Assembly (NCBI GenBank): GCA_014239365.1
Contig: JAAZZB010000031.1
Location: 1-64,000, forward strand
Direction of reading: 5' to 3'
From: Verrucomicrobiia bacterium
GTDB lineage: Bacteria; Verrucomicrobiota; Verrucomicrobiia; Limisphaerales; UBA1100
DNA: 64,000 nt
Shown: in pieces, positions 34,696 to 43,155 of the stretch
How the letters are laid out: each line of letters opens with the position of its first letter
How positions within the stretch are numbered: the first letter of the stretch is position 1
The notes under the pieces: generated by a model
What the model was told of the DNA's origin: nothing
The model's database searches: none
Seen by the model: the letters and a program-made list of their open reading frames with translations, nothing else
Program-made: the position numbers and the translations under genes

Positions 34696-35827
34696 TCCCA
34701 ATATATCCCGGCAACCACCCGCGTGAGCCTTGGGGCGGGATGGTGTCGGCGGCGTCTTTGCCGTCGGCGAGGGTGAAGGCGATGGCGAGGGGGAACTTGC
34801 CTTTCGGGGCGTTGCGGGTGTAGCGGCCTTCGCCACGGAAATCGCCTTTGGCAACGAGATCGAGGCGAGTGACTTTGCCGTTTCGGGTTTCGATGTGGCC
34901 GATGAGTTCCGCTTCGTAAGCTCGTTTGTTGTCGGCGGATTGCAAATGCACAGTGGCGCGGAGCTTCCCGTTTCCATTTTTGCCGTTGAAAGTGCCTTCG
35001 AGTTTTTTGATTTCAGAATCGCGCCACATCGGGGGTTCGCCGCGCGTGTTGTCAATGAGATGAAAACGCGTGATGCGTTTCAAAAGGCTTTTCGGTAATT
35101 GACCCTTTGCCAGCGCGGCGTGTTCGTCGGCGCGGATCCACAAATTATCGCGACCGAGTGAGGATTGGAAAATGCGCCGCCATTCGTTGTCGGTTTTCTC
35201 ATAACCGCCGAGCACTTTGGAAGTGACGCGCACGACCAATCCGCCTTTGGGCGGTTGCGGATTGTACCGCGCATCGGGCGTGCCTTTGGCGATGGCGGCC
35301 ACCTTTTCGGGCCGGTGTTTTTTTAGTGCGGCATGCATCATTCGCAGCACGCGCTCGGCGCCGCGATTGTTAGTGTACTCGAGCAACCGCCCGGCGGCAT
35401 CCGCGCTGTACAAACCTTGAGTGGTGCCTTGGCCAATTTTGCGCGGGCCTTGGTTGGCGATCTTTTGATAGAAGCGGCCCTCGTTGTCCTTCTGTCGGCG
35501 TTGGTACGCTTGGTCAATGGCGACGGGGATGAAGCGCGTTTGCAGAAGCTTCACGATTTGCGGATTGGCAAAAGTCGACTCACGGTCGAGCACGCCATTG
35601 TTTCACGTGCACCCGAGCGGATGCCCGTCCATCGCCCAAATGAAAATCGGTTTCCCCTCCCGCGCCGCCGCCGCCTGGGCATCGAGCACGGAAGTCTTCC
35701 ACGGGATCGTGCGCCACGTCGCCTTCGGATTGGGCTGCAGCTCGCGGTGTAGTTTTTGAAACTCTGCTTCCGTCAGTCCGAAGGTGGCTTGTGCGAAAAA
35801 AATTGGGATGAGCAACAGTAATTTCAT
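34691..35827 (-). CDS. Thioredoxin-like secreted protein with in-frame UGA (candidate selenoprotein)
   Basis: One frame runs from ATG 35827 to the stop at 34691 except for a single TGA at 35605-35603. The first 74 residues have a signal peptide (MKLLLLIPIFFAQATFG), then WKTSVLDAQAAAAREGKPIFIWAMDGHPLGCT, read in blocks, which is the usual approach to a thioredoxin-type active site (A-x-x-x-A, GKP, strand, turn with Cys). TGA follows directly as residue 75, then NNGVLDRESTFANPQIVKLLQTRFIPVAID continues the same fold (F-x-x-x-x-V, RF-x-P-V-x-ID). The motif would be C73-T-U75. The C-terminal region (about 200-378) is an unrecognised beta-rich domain. A weak stem (UGGC...GCCA with inner UCGA/UCGA) lies just after the UGA as a possible SECIS. 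Alternatively it is a nonsense mutation in a dying gene; no other damage is seen. Confidence 0.68.
35603..35605 (-). other. In-frame UGA (candidate selenocysteine codon)
   Basis: The codon after GGG-TGC-ACG on the minus strand is TGA, followed in frame by AAC-AAT-GGC. Its position two residues after the only active-site Cys of a thioredoxin-like domain is where Sec replaces Cys in redox selenoproteins. Coordinates are given in reading order on the minus strand. Confidence 0.6.
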
Positions 35828-35874
35828 CGGGCAATCTTCGAGTGTGGTGGGGCCGTTGGCAAGTCAATTTGAGA

Positions 35875-35942
35875 CACGGATTGCACGGATTTTCACGGAT
35901 TCATTCCAACAAAAAAATCCGTGAAAATCCGTGGAATCCGTG
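35875..35942. repeat. Family 5 inverted repeat (CACGGATT...AATCCGTG)
   Basis: Arms CACGGATTGCACGGATTT and AAATCCGTGGAATCCGTG (approximately) around a short AT-rich loop. The word CACGGATT occurs in direct and inverted copies. It lies between the candidate selenoprotein gene and the large PQQ gene. Confidence 0.8.
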
Positions 35943-35950
35943 CCTGAAAA

Positions 35951-35974
35951 AGGGACGAGGTGGAACTCGTCCCT
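35951..35974. terminator. Hairpin AGGGACGAG...CTCGTCCCT
   Basis: AGGGACGAG (35951-35959) pairs with CTCGTCCCT (35966-35974) around a six-base loop, followed by CTCTTTT on the plus strand. It stands about 50 bases beyond the large PQQ gene's stop and could end transcription, or be another repeat. Confidence 0.4.
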
Positions 35975-36024
35975 CTCTTTTGCGTTTTGGCGTCTTGGTG
36001 CCTTGGCGGTTCAATTTCTAATCG

Positions 36025-39000
36025 TCACTTTTTCTTAACCGGCATCAACACCGCCCTTGGCACGAGGGCCATGCTGGTGGGGGTGTAGTTGCAGGTGCAG
36101 CCGCCGGAGAGGTTGGGGACGTTTAGGACGCCGTTGGCGGGGAAGATGTTGTTGCTGCAGGCGGCGCGGAGATTCCAGATGGGTTGAAACTTTTGCGTGT
36201 CGAGATCGATGTACGCGGCATTGCCCTTGTAGCGGGTGGTGGCGAGGTAGGGGCTGGTGCGCAGGGGCGTGCAGCCGCGCCGGAACCACTTGAGTGATTT
36301 GCCCTGCTGCGCGCCGCTGGTGAGATCGTACATCTTATAATTATCCGACCCACCAACGAGCAGGCTGTCACCGGCGATGTGGCTGCCGCTCTTGAAATTC
36401 CACGTATCCTGTTTGGGATCAGCGAGCTTGGCCTTTCGATGCACGGCGCCGTCTTTGCCTTTGTAAATGCCGGTGCCGGTGATGAGCAAATCGTGCGCCT
36501 TGCTGTAGCGCAGCTCCGCGCCGCCAGGGGCTTGCCAAACCGGCTGACCAGTGGCGAGATCCAGCGCGTAAGTTTTCACGCCGCTTTCGGCAACGGTTTC
36601 GCCACGGCGGGCATTGAGCAATTCGGCGATGTACGCGTGGCCGCCGCCCACCGCGAGGCTGAGCTGGGCGCGCTTGGCGGTGAAGGTCCATTGGTGCTCG
36701 CCGGTTTTGCGGTCGAGGCAAATGATGTTTTTACCGAGCTGCCCGATGAGCGAATTTTTCAAGAGCCGCAGATGAATGAGCGTGCCGGGAATATTTTTGG
36801 GCATCGGAAAACGCGTGCGTTGTTTGCCAGTGGCGGCATCCAGCACAATGCACTCGCGCCCGGCGGCGACGTAAATGGAATCCTCGAGCGCCACAAACTC
36901 GCCCACCGCATTGGCCCCGGCGGCTTGCGGCATCGGCTCATCCCATAGGCGGCGACCGGTGAAGACATCAATCGCCAGCATCCGATTCGCGCGCATAAAG
37001 ATGCGACCGCCCGCCACGCGCACTTCCGTCTTGCCCGGCTGCCGCTGCCAACGGATGGAGCCGTCGTACCACAAAAGCCCCAACTGCCCGCGCAGGAAGC
37101 GGTCATCCGAAGAGCCCGTGTTGCCTGCGCCGCCGCCCGCGTGCGACCAATCGGCGGCCTCGGGTAGTGGGCCGGTTCGGGAGAGCAGCAGTTGTGAGGT
37201 GGTTGTATCATTTATTTCGGAAGACTTTAATTCTGCCGCAGCTTTTTTCCATTTGCCGCGCAAAGCATCAGGAACAGGCAAATACGCCGTGCCGCCGTAG
37301 GGGCGCAGCGAATGGTAAATTTTTGTGATGGCGGAAACGCTTTCCGGGTTATTGAATCGTTCCGGCGTTTCGGTGGTCACAAAGTTGGCAAGAAAAGGCG
37401 GGAGCGAATAACTCAATGGATCGCCAACCAGTACGGTAACGTGGCTTCCATAAAGACCTTTCTGGTGGAGGTCTTGGCGGATGCGATTCACTTTTTCGGT
37501 ATCGGGATCAATGGCGATGACTGTGAATCGTTCAGCTAAGGAAGTCACGAAACTGCCATCACCCAAACCGAGCACGAGGCTATATCCACTATTTTTCAAA
37601 ACTGACGCCCCGCCGTTCCGATCAATTTGCTTTTGATAGGCGTGAATTAAAGTGTCTAGGGTTGATCCGTATTGGTTCTTTAGATTTATTGGCGAACTCG
37701 GCTTCGCGTGCGCCACCGGCTTCGCGATTTCCTTTGCGCCGAAGGCGTAGAGTTTGCCTTCGCGGGTGGTTACGAAAAGGCGGCCGTGGGCGGCGATGAC
37801 GCTGATGGGGTCGCCTTCCAGCTTGGCTTGCCACGTGGTTTTTCGGGTGCGGATGTCGATGGCGGCGAGGGTGCCCGGCGCGGTGGCGTAAAGATGATGG
37901 CCGGCTTGGATGCGCACGCGGAGGTTGGTGGCGAGCTTCCAGCGTTGGGGGAATGTGGCGCGCCATTTGTCGGGGTACGTGTCGTTTTTGCGTTCCGGAA
38001 CTTTGGTGCGCGGCTGGAGTTTTGGGTTCGTGATGTCTTCGGCGATGATGCCGGCTTGGGTGCGATCGGTATAAAACATCGTGTCGTCGGCGAGCACGGG
38101 GCGGCGGAAATCGCCGAGGGTTTTTTGGTTGGTGGGATCAATCTGCACGCGCGTGAAGCCGGCGGGGTAGAGTTTGCTTTTGTAATCATTGGCGCGCGAC
38201 TTGGCGAATTTTTCATCATTGGGGCGGCGCATATCGTAGAGGTCGCCGCTGTGTGCGAGGTAACGCCCCGTGCCGGCCACGAACCACGTGCCTTTAGGCA
38301 GGCCGGTGCGCCCGCCCCAGCCCATGGTGTATGGGCCGAGCTTGCCGGTTTTGAGATCGAACACCGCCGGCAATTGCGTGCCGCACGGCGCGACGAGTTT
38401 GCCGTCCACCACCGCGAGATAACCCTGCGGGGAGAGGCCGGTGATTTGCTGCACGCCGTGGTCGAGATTGCCGCCAACGATTTTGTCTGTGTCGCGATTG
38501 ACCCAAATTTTGCGGCCCGTCTTTGCATCCACCGCGTGAATGAACACCCCTTCATCCGGCCACAAACCCGCCGAAAAATAAATGACGCCCTCGTGCAACA
38601 CCACCCCGCCGCGAATCGGCCACAATGGAATCAGCCGTCGGTTGCCGAGGATATTGCGATCCTTGCGCCCCTCGGGATGGCCATAAACTTTCCAACGCAA
38701 TTTGCCCGTCGCCGCCTCGACGCAATACACGTGGCCGTCATCGGATCCAAACCACACCGCGCCATCCATCGCCACCGGCGCAAATCGCACCGGCGCGTCC
38801 GTGAAAAACCGCCAGCGTACTTTGCCGTTCGCGGTGTCCAGCGCCGTCACGGAATCAGTCACCATCGACGGCACAAAAATCGTCCCGCCCATCACCACCG
38901 GTTCATAAGTAGCATCGTATCGCAGCCGCACCTCGCCGGGGAATGCGGGGGACGGCGCGGCAAATTCGCGCGTCCATTGCAGATGCAACGTGCCCGCTAA

Positions 39001-39114
39001 TTGTTCGGGAGAGGACGCCCCGCGATTGGGGCCGTAGCGAAACTGTGGCCAATCGGCTGCGTAAGCTGCCAGCGAGCCGGTGAGCATTAGAAAAAGAATC
39101 AAACGTAAACGCAT
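36025..39114 (-). CDS. Giant PQQ propeller protein with an internal methyltransferase-like domain
   Basis: This 1029-residue protein has signal peptide MRLRLILFLMLTGSLAAYAAD and then DWPQFRYGPNRGAS. The N-terminal part (about 20-465) is a PQQ-type propeller (ALDTANGKVRWRFFTD, VEAATGKLRWKVYG, AVDAKTGRKIWVN). A Rossmann-like domain (about 470-640) begins around YQKQIDRNGGASVLKNSGYSLVLGLGDGSFV and AIDPDTEKVNRIRQDL, resembling a SAM-methyltransferase glycine loop and acidic strand end. A second propeller (about 655-1000) follows, with DVFTGRRLWDEPMP and LDLATGQPVWQAPGG. Sequence blocks are quoted in pieces. An exported methyltransferase fold would lack obvious SAM supply, so the domain may be structural. 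ATG 39114 was preferred to 39150 for the signal peptide. Confidence 0.85.
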   Translation of the reverse strand: MRLRLILFLMLTGSLAAYAADWPQFRYGPNRGASSPEQLAGTLHLQWTREFAAPSPAFPGEVRLRYDATYEPVVMGGTIFVPSMVTDSVTALDTANGKVRWRFFTDAPVRFAPVAMDGAVWFGSDDGHVYCVEAATGKLRWKVYGHPEGRKDRNILGNRRLIPLWPIRGGVVLHEGVIYFSAGLWPDEGVFIHAVDAKTGRKIWVNRDTDKIVGGNLDHGVQQITGLSPQGYLAVVDGKLVAPCGTQLPAVFDLKTGKLGPYTMGWGGRTGLPKGTWFVAGTGRYLAHSGDLYDMRRPNDEKFAKSRANDYKSKLYPAGFTRVQIDPTNQKTLGDFRRPVLADDTMFYTDRTQAGIIAEDITNPKLQPRTKVPERKNDTYPDKWRATFPQRWKLATNLRVRIQAGHHLYATAPGTLAAIDIRTRKTTWQAKLEGDPISVIAAHGRLFVTTREGKLYAFGAKEIAKPVAHAKPSSPINLKNQYGSTLDTLIHAYQKQIDRNGGASVLKNSGYSLVLGLGDGSFVTSLAERFTVIAIDPDTEKVNRIRQDLHQKGLYGSHVTVLVGDPLSYSLPPFLANFVTTETPERFNNPESVSAITKIYHSLRPYGGTAYLPVPDALRGKWKKAAAELKSSEINDTTTSQLLLSRTGPLPEAADWSHAGGGAGNTGSSDDRFLRGQLGLLWYDGSIRWQRQPGKTEVRVAGGRIFMRANRMLAIDVFTGRRLWDEPMPQAAGANAVGEFVALEDSIYVAAGRECIVLDAATGKQRTRFPMPKNIPGTLIHLRLLKNSLIGQLGKNIICLDRKTGEHQWTFTAKRAQLSLAVGGGHAYIAELLNARRGETVAESGVKTYALDLATGQPVWQAPGGAELRYSKAHDLLITGTGIYKGKDGAVHRKAKLADPKQDTWNFKSGSHIAGDSLLVGGSDNYKMYDLTSGAQQGKSLKWFRRGCTPLRTSPYLATTRYKGNAAYIDLDTQKFQPIWNLRAACSNNIFPANGVLNVPNLSGGCTCNYTPTSMALVPRAVLMPVKKK

Positions 39115-39151
39115 ACCCAGAAGCCTCCGCCCACAAACGAGTTTTGGCAAG
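39105..39151. repeat. Leader segment repeated at 41036
   Basis: The start region of the large PQQ gene (GTAAACGCATACC, AGAAGCC, CGCCCACAAAC, AGTTTTGG words) recurs in the same order and orientation at 41036-41083 with a few substitutions. It includes the gene's likely ribosome site (GGAGG on the minus strand) and start. Confidence 0.7.
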
Positions 39152-39245
39152 TATCCATTCGATGCCGCTCAGAATCGGCTGACTGCTTTTGGCGGGCCGA
39201 AGGGCTCACAGTGCGCGTTCCGTACACCCGCGCCCCCCGCGCATT

Positions 39246-39611
39246 TTATTCCTCTTTCAATTTTTCCACCTCAGCATTGGGCAGAGCATTTTTTAAGGCA
39301 TCAATAGCACCAGCCGTAATCTTTGTTCCTGAGGTATAGCGAATTGTTTTAAGATTTTTACATCCCTTCAGCTTTTCTAAAAGCGCATCATCACACCCTT
39401 CCGTATTCAGTAATACCCAATCCAATGGGCCCTCATCGGATTGTCCATACTGGGCTCCTATTGAATCCAAAGCCTCGACCACCGCTTTTTCATTGGCAGG
39501 CAATTCGCCTTGCGGTGCTTCTTCCGAATCGGATTCGCCACAGGCAACAAGGAACACAGGCAACAATACGGCGATCAGGATATGCTTTAGCTTCATCAGT
39601 TGAGTCTTCAT
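39246..39611 (-). CDS. Small lipoprotein with a leucine-rich-repeat-like end
   Basis: This 121-residue protein has a lipoprotein signal (HILIAVLLPVFLVAC, Cys about 24), an acidic Ser/Glu spacer (GESDSEEAPQGE) and a C-terminal region (WVLLNTEGCDDALLEKLKGCKNLKTIRY, in blocks) with LRR-like spacing of Leu and Ile. It resembles the C-terminal cap of LRR lipoproteins such as the gene at 41104 but has only about two repeats. The role is unknown; it is probably an outer-membrane or periplasmic protein. ATG 39611 or ATG 39596 could start it. Confidence 0.75.
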   Translation of the reverse strand: MKTQLMKLKHILIAVLLPVFLVACGESDSEEAPQGELPANEKAVVEALDSIGAQYGQSDEGPLDWVLLNTEGCDDALLEKLKGCKNLKTIRYTSGTKITAGAIDALKNALPNAEVEKLKEE

Positions 39612-39903
39612 TTGATTTTAGGTTGGAGTGTCATTCTGCAAACACGTTTGTCGCAGGTCGGAAGGATGCGGAATCCATTTAATTTTACAACTCTTTCTTT
39701 GCGTGAATACCACCCAAATTGCGTGAAAAAAACGCGGTCGGATAGGCTTTCAGCACCGTTCACGGCCATTTCCAATACAATAGCAGGTTGTTTGCAAAAA
39801 AATGAGCTGCGGCATAAAAAATGCTTACTTTTTAATGAACTTGGGTCATCTGCAAACTGAGAGTCAACTCGGAGCATTGGATCCAATAATCCAAACCAGA
39901 CCT
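39612..39903. other. AT-rich intergenic region upstream of a pseudopilin gene
   Basis: About 290 bases, clearly AT-richer than the surroundings, between divergent genes. The pseudopilin reading frame is open back to 39802 but has no prepilin leader there. A small GCAT/ATGC hairpin lies near 39813-39825. It probably holds the promoters of both genes; no elements could be assigned with confidence. Confidence 0.5.
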
Positions 39904-40872
39904 ATGAAAAACAACATCAAAAAAATTCATTCAACGGCGTTCACCTTGATCGAGCTGCTGGTGGTGATTGCCATTATCGGTATCCTCGCCTCGATGCTCC
40001 TTCCAACATTGGCCAAGGCCAAGAAAAAGGCCAACCGCCTCAAGTGCGCCAATAACCTCGGCCAAATCTCCAAAGCCGTTTCGGGTTTCGCAACGGAGAT
40101 GGATGGCGACACACCCTGGACGATGACTCCTGCAGATGCTACCGCTCATTACCGAGTCTACAACAATGGCGGAGGTGGCGGCTGGGGTGGAAGCTGGACG
40201 TGGGCCTTTGATCCCCACCACTGGCACTGCGCCAGTTCCATTATTACTATGGAACTAGATAGCGCCAAAGCGTTTCTATCCCCGTCCGACGCCAAAGCCA
40301 AAGGGGGAAATCAAAATAGAGTTCGGATGAATAAGTGGGGTTGGTGGGGCGCAACCGGTTCCCAAACCCTGAACTTCGGTTGGAAATACAGATCGCTTAA
40401 TAATGACCAAAGCTACGCGATTTGCTTCGGTGCTGACGGAGCCAACGGGGACAGCCTCCTTGCCTTTACGCGGAACGTGGGAGGTGATGATAGCGCCAGA
40501 AACGGTTATGACTTTCGTTATCACGGCGGATTAATGAGGAGAGGCGGTCGTCGTGCCCATTACAATTGGGGGAGCGAATACAGGAAGTACACCAATATGC
40601 ACGTCAACGGAGGTGACCCAATGGTGAACGGTTCTTACGATGCCGCTTCAAGGGGTGGTGCGACCCCTTGGAATGGGGCTTCCGCAACCGGCTCCCTCAA
40701 ATACTACAGCATGTCCGGCCTGGACGAAAGCCAAGGCAACCTCACCACAATGGACGGAGCCGTGCAGCAAGTTGATGATGCCGGCCTTGCCGCCGCCTTG
40801 AATAAACACGGAGAAGGCACCGGCCAAACCAACGGCAAGCCTAACTTCAACACCACGCGCGCCCGCAAGTAA
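39904..40872 (+). CDS. Prepilin-type N-terminal cleavage protein (verrucomicrobial pseudopilin)
   Basis: This 322-residue protein begins with a short basic leader and [23 protein letters not shown], a class III prepilin signal with Ala before Phe instead of the usual Gly. [20 protein letters not shown] follows, as in many Verrucomicrobia and Planctomycetes proteins. The mature domain is rich in Gly, Asn, Trp and Tyr ([10 protein letters not shown]). It ends with a D-G motif ([16 protein letters not shown]). Such proteins are sorted by a type II/IV secretion-type peptidase; they exist in many copies with unknown roles. ATG 39904 gives the proper leader. A strong terminator follows. Confidence 0.88.
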   Translation: MKNNIKKIHSTAFTLIELLVVIAIIGILASMLLPTLAKAKKKANRLKCANNLGQISKAVSGFATEMDGDTPWTMTPADATAHYRVYNNGGGGGWGGSWTWAFDPHHWHCASSIITMELDSAKAFLSPSDAKAKGGNQNRVRMNKWGWWGATGSQTLNFGWKYRSLNNDQSYAICFGADGANGDSLLAFTRNVGGDDSARNGYDFRYHGGLMRRGGRRAHYNWGSEYRKYTNMHVNGGDPMVNGSYDAASRGGATPWNGASATGSLKYYSMSGLDESQGNLTTMDGAVQQVDDAGLAAALNKHGEGTGQTNGKPNFNTTRARK

Positions 40873-40898
40873 GCGCCTCGTTGAAGTTTAATTCATTC

Positions 40899-40928
40899 AA
40901 GCCCCCCTTTGAAAGGGGGGCTTTTTTT
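40899..40928 (+). terminator. Rho-independent terminator
   Basis: AAGCCCCCC pairs with GGGGGGCTT around TTTGAAA, followed by a run of T (40922-40928). It lies 27 bases after the pseudopilin stop. Confidence 0.93.
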
Positions 40929-41020
40929 GTACTCATCTAGCGAGGCCATCCAAGCGATCACGCGATGAGTATGGAAAACAACCCTCGTGATTGGTCAGCA
41001 ATGCTTGAAAAAGAACCGAG

Positions 41021-41083
41021 CGCAAACGCATACCCGCAAACGCATACCAAGAAGCCGCCCGCCCACAAACAAGTTTTGGTAAG
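41021..41083. repeat. Copy of a PQQ-gene leader with 14-bp tandem duplication
   Basis: The 14-bp word CGCAAACGCATACC is present twice in tandem (41021-41034 and 41035-41048). It is followed by a copy of the region at 39105-39151 up to 41083. On the minus strand it reads as a gene start (ATGCGTTTGCG) that leads nowhere, so it is a remnant, not a gene. Confidence 0.7.
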
Positions 41084-41103
41084 GGCAGATGAAACTCGTC
41101 GGG

Positions 41104-41907
41104 CTATTTCCGGGCGTTGTGGCGGATATCGCAATCGGGCAGCGCTTTTTGGAGCGCGGCAATCTCGGCCTTGGTGAGCTTGGGGTTGAAGGCGAGGTAC
41201 AGCCGCTCCAACTGTTTGAGCCCCGACAATGCACTGACATCCGTCACCCGACTGCCTTCGAGGCCCAGTTCCTTCAATTGCTTCAGCCCCCCCAGCGCGC
41301 TGATATCCGGCAAGGTATTGTAGTCGAGGCTCAACCACTCCAACTGCGTGAGCTTAGCCAAAGCACTGGCATCATTGAGCTGATTCACAAACAAACTCAT
41401 TCGCTTCATTTTGGTGAGCCCTTTGAGCGCACCGATATCTGCGATCCGGTTGTCCTTCAGAAAAAGCTCCTCCAACTCCGTTAGCCCCGCCAGCGCCTTC
41501 ACCTGAGTCAATCGATTCGCGGAAAGATTAACCCGCTTCAAATGTTTGAACCGCGCCAACACCCGGATATCCGAAAGCTCATTGCTCGCCAGATTTAAAT
41601 CCTCCACCTCTGTCAACCCCGCCAGCGCGTTGATATCCGTTAGCTGAAGCCCCTTCAAGCTAAGCACCTTCACCGATGCCAAATCCGCCGCCGTCAGCTT
41701 GCCCTCCGGTTTCTTGAGCCGCGTGCGAATCGCCTTTTCGATTAAGGCGTGATTCGGATCCTCCGGATCAAACTCCAACGGCCCTGCAATGTTCGGCTCG
41801 GCCGCCGCCGCTTTCCCTTCCGGCTCCTTTGTCGACACATCCTTTTGCCCGCACGCCGCCAGCGTCACCATGGTCACCACCGCCCCAAAGCCGAAGAGAA
41901 TTTTCAT
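41104..41907 (-). CDS. Leucine-rich-repeat lipoprotein (internalin-like)
   Basis: This 267-residue protein has a lipoprotein signal (FGAVVTMVTLAAC, Cys about 19) and an Ala/Glu spacer. From about residue 77 it has eight tandem LRR units of about 22 residues, of the form L-x-x-L-x-x-L-x-L-x-x-N-x-L-x-D-I-x-A-L (for example LTEVEDLNLASNELSDIRVL and LTQLEWLSLDYNTLPDISAL). It ends with a cap KLTKAEIAALQKALPDCDI. LRRs of this type bind proteins; this one is probably exposed in the periplasm or on the surface. It is related to the short lipoprotein at 39246, whose end matches the cap (ALKNALPNAEV). Confidence 0.88.
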   Translation of the reverse strand: MKILFGFGAVVTMVTLAACGQKDVSTKEPEGKAAAAEPNIAGPLEFDPEDPNHALIEKAIRTRLKKPEGKLTAADLASVKVLSLKGLQLTDINALAGLTEVEDLNLASNELSDIRVLARFKHLKRVNLSANRLTQVKALAGLTELEELFLKDNRIADIGALKGLTKMKRMSLFVNQLNDASALAKLTQLEWLSLDYNTLPDISALGGLKQLKELGLEGSRVTDVSALSGLKQLERLYLAFNPKLTKAEIAALQKALPDCDIRHNARK

Positions 41908-42170
41908 GGGCCAAACCCTAACGACCCGAAGCCAATTATCAAACCAAAACAGAACTTTAGAAGAAAACTAAATCCAAACAAGCCGCCCCCCAACCCTTAA
42001 TCCGAATACGCCAAAGCCACCACCACAGCGTTGACGAATACCAACGACAATAATTCTGCAACGTACCCTTCCACGCCGCCAATTCTACCCCCCGCCACCC
42101 ATCCTGTAAACAGCCGTTCAACAAAAAAACCGCTAATCGATGATGAAGCCAATGACACTCTCGAAGTGAG

Positions 42171-42219
42171 GGGAGGGACATACTGCATATGTCCCCGGAC
42201 GCGCACAGCGCGTCCCTAC
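42171..42219. repeat. Family 2 palindromic repeat
   Basis: Contains GGGACATA/TATGTCC and GGACGCGC/CGCGTCC hairpins, ending CCCTAC. It matches 33369-33416 and the centre of 67-166. Confidence 0.85.
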
Positions 42220-42275
42220 CCAAAAACCTTGGCGACGATGGAATGACCAATGCCTAAGAAATCCCCTCCCCGCGC

Positions 42276-42295
42276 GACAAGCCCGGGGGCTTGTC
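42276..42295. terminator. Perfect short hairpin downstream of a minus-strand gene
   Basis: GACAAGCCC pairs with GGGCTTGTC around GG. It lies 24 bases past the stop of the gene at 42320, so it may end that transcript, although no T-run follows directly. Confidence 0.4.
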
Positions 42296-42319
42296 GGCGG
42301 TTTGGGGTTAGCGTCGCCA

Positions 42320-42745
42320 TTACTCGACTTGGCCAGTTGGGGGTGGGCTTTCACCGTTGGTTTCGGAGCGTTCGTTGGCTTCGTTGTTTTCATTGCTTTC
42401 GCTGGAGCCACGGGTTAGCCCGCTCTTTTTTTGGTTATCGGCGATGTACCCGCATTGCACGTAGAGTGCGCTGTTGGGGCCATAGTCGGGATGGCAACGG
42501 ATGGCGTCTCGCATATGCGTGACGAAGGCTGCGGAGATTTCATCCGCGTTTTCGATTTCCTGCCGCTGGCCAATGGCCAACATGAGGTTGCCTTCATATT
42601 CCTCGCGCTTGTCGAAGGAAGGCGCCACGCCAGAGACAAACTGAGTATAGTTTATCCCTGCGAAGTCGATACCCGTTGCGTTGTTGTTCTGCAGCGCCTC
42701 TTTCATGAGTGCTGCCTTCTGAATGGTGTTGTTTTTTCTTACCAT
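42320..42745 (-). CDS. Hypothetical protein
   Basis: This 141-residue protein begins MVRKNNTIQKAALMKEALQ and contains GIDFAGINYTQFVSGVAPSFDKREEYEG and MRDAIRCHPDYGPNSALYVQCGYIAD, quoted in blocks, then a Ser/Glu/Asn-rich tail (SSESNENNEANERSETN). There is no signal peptide or membrane helix. The tail is low-complexity and probably disordered. I do not recognise the family. ATG 42745 is preferred although the frame is open further upstream. Flanked by repeat-rich non-coding DNA on both sides, it may be part of an accessory region. Confidence 0.6.
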   Translation of the reverse strand: MVRKNNTIQKAALMKEALQNNNATGIDFAGINYTQFVSGVAPSFDKREEYEGNLMLAIGQRQEIENADEISAAFVTHMRDAIRCHPDYGPNSALYVQCGYIADNQKKSGLTRGSSESNENNEANERSETNGESPPPTGQVE

Positions 42746-43155
42746 AATAGTTTTATTCTTTTTAATGGAGCAATCCTGTCTTGGCCAAACCCATAACTGG
42801 CGGGCTCCTAATGGCGTGATGCAGCCACACAAGCATTGCTGTTCTTATATGTTAAGGATGAGCCCCTGATTTCTCTAAAATATCTCAACTTTTTTCACAT
42901 TGATTAGAAATCATGCCAAAACCCCCACAAAAACAGCCTTTTCTGCCCAAAAAAACTTTTGATTTATTGCGCCGGAACAAAGGTTTGGCGTGTCCGAACA
43001 AGCATTTGGCCGACGAAACCTTTGTTCCGGCGCGCCCAATCAAGCATTCCGTCGGCGGAACCTTAGGTTCGGCCAACCAAATGAAAGGTTCCCTCCACAA
43101 AACCTCCCATCCAACCATCCCGAAAGGCCATTTCGCCGATCGGAAAAGAGGTTAA
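42746..43155. other. Intergenic region with a long inverted repeat, no convincing gene
   Basis: About 410 bases. The main structure is the 18-bp inverted repeat at 42969-43033; nearby words such as GGAACCTTAGGTTC and TCCGAACAAGC are degenerate relatives. Overlapping 70-80 codon frames on both strands reflect these repeats and are not called as genes. Confidence 0.5.
42969..43033. repeat. Perfect 18-bp inverted repeat
   Basis: GCGCCGGAACAAAGGTTT (42969-42986) is matched by its exact reverse complement at 43016-43033, with a 29-bp spacer. It does not belong to the other repeat families in the window. It could be a cruciform or a small mobile-element remnant. Confidence 0.8.

Larger units (their letters stand above)
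41908..42319. other. Intergenic region with repeats, no convincing gene
   Basis: About 410 bases. It contains a family 2 repeat (42171-42219) and a short perfect hairpin (42276-42295). Short frames on both strands are poor; the 69-codon minus-strand frame at 41997 has a hydrophobic end but no start signal and overlaps the repeat. No RNA gene was recognised. Confidence 0.55.

Noticed and set aside
37708..39000. 430-codon open frame on the plus strand opposite the giant PQQ gene
   Set aside because: It is antisense to a clear PQQ propeller and has no domain features.
40958..41338. 126-codon minus-strand frame overlapping the LRR gene end
   Set aside because: It is a different frame of the LRR gene joined to the abandoned leader copy, with no domain content.
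41997..42206. 69-codon minus-strand frame with a hydrophobic C-terminus
   Set aside because: It starts inside a family 2 repeat, has no start signal, and has no recognisable homology; it could be a remnant but this cannot be supported.
42885..43155. Overlapping 77- and 80-codon frames on opposite strands
   Set aside because: Both are made of degenerate inverted-repeat words; their similarity to each other is due to palindromes, not to protein function.
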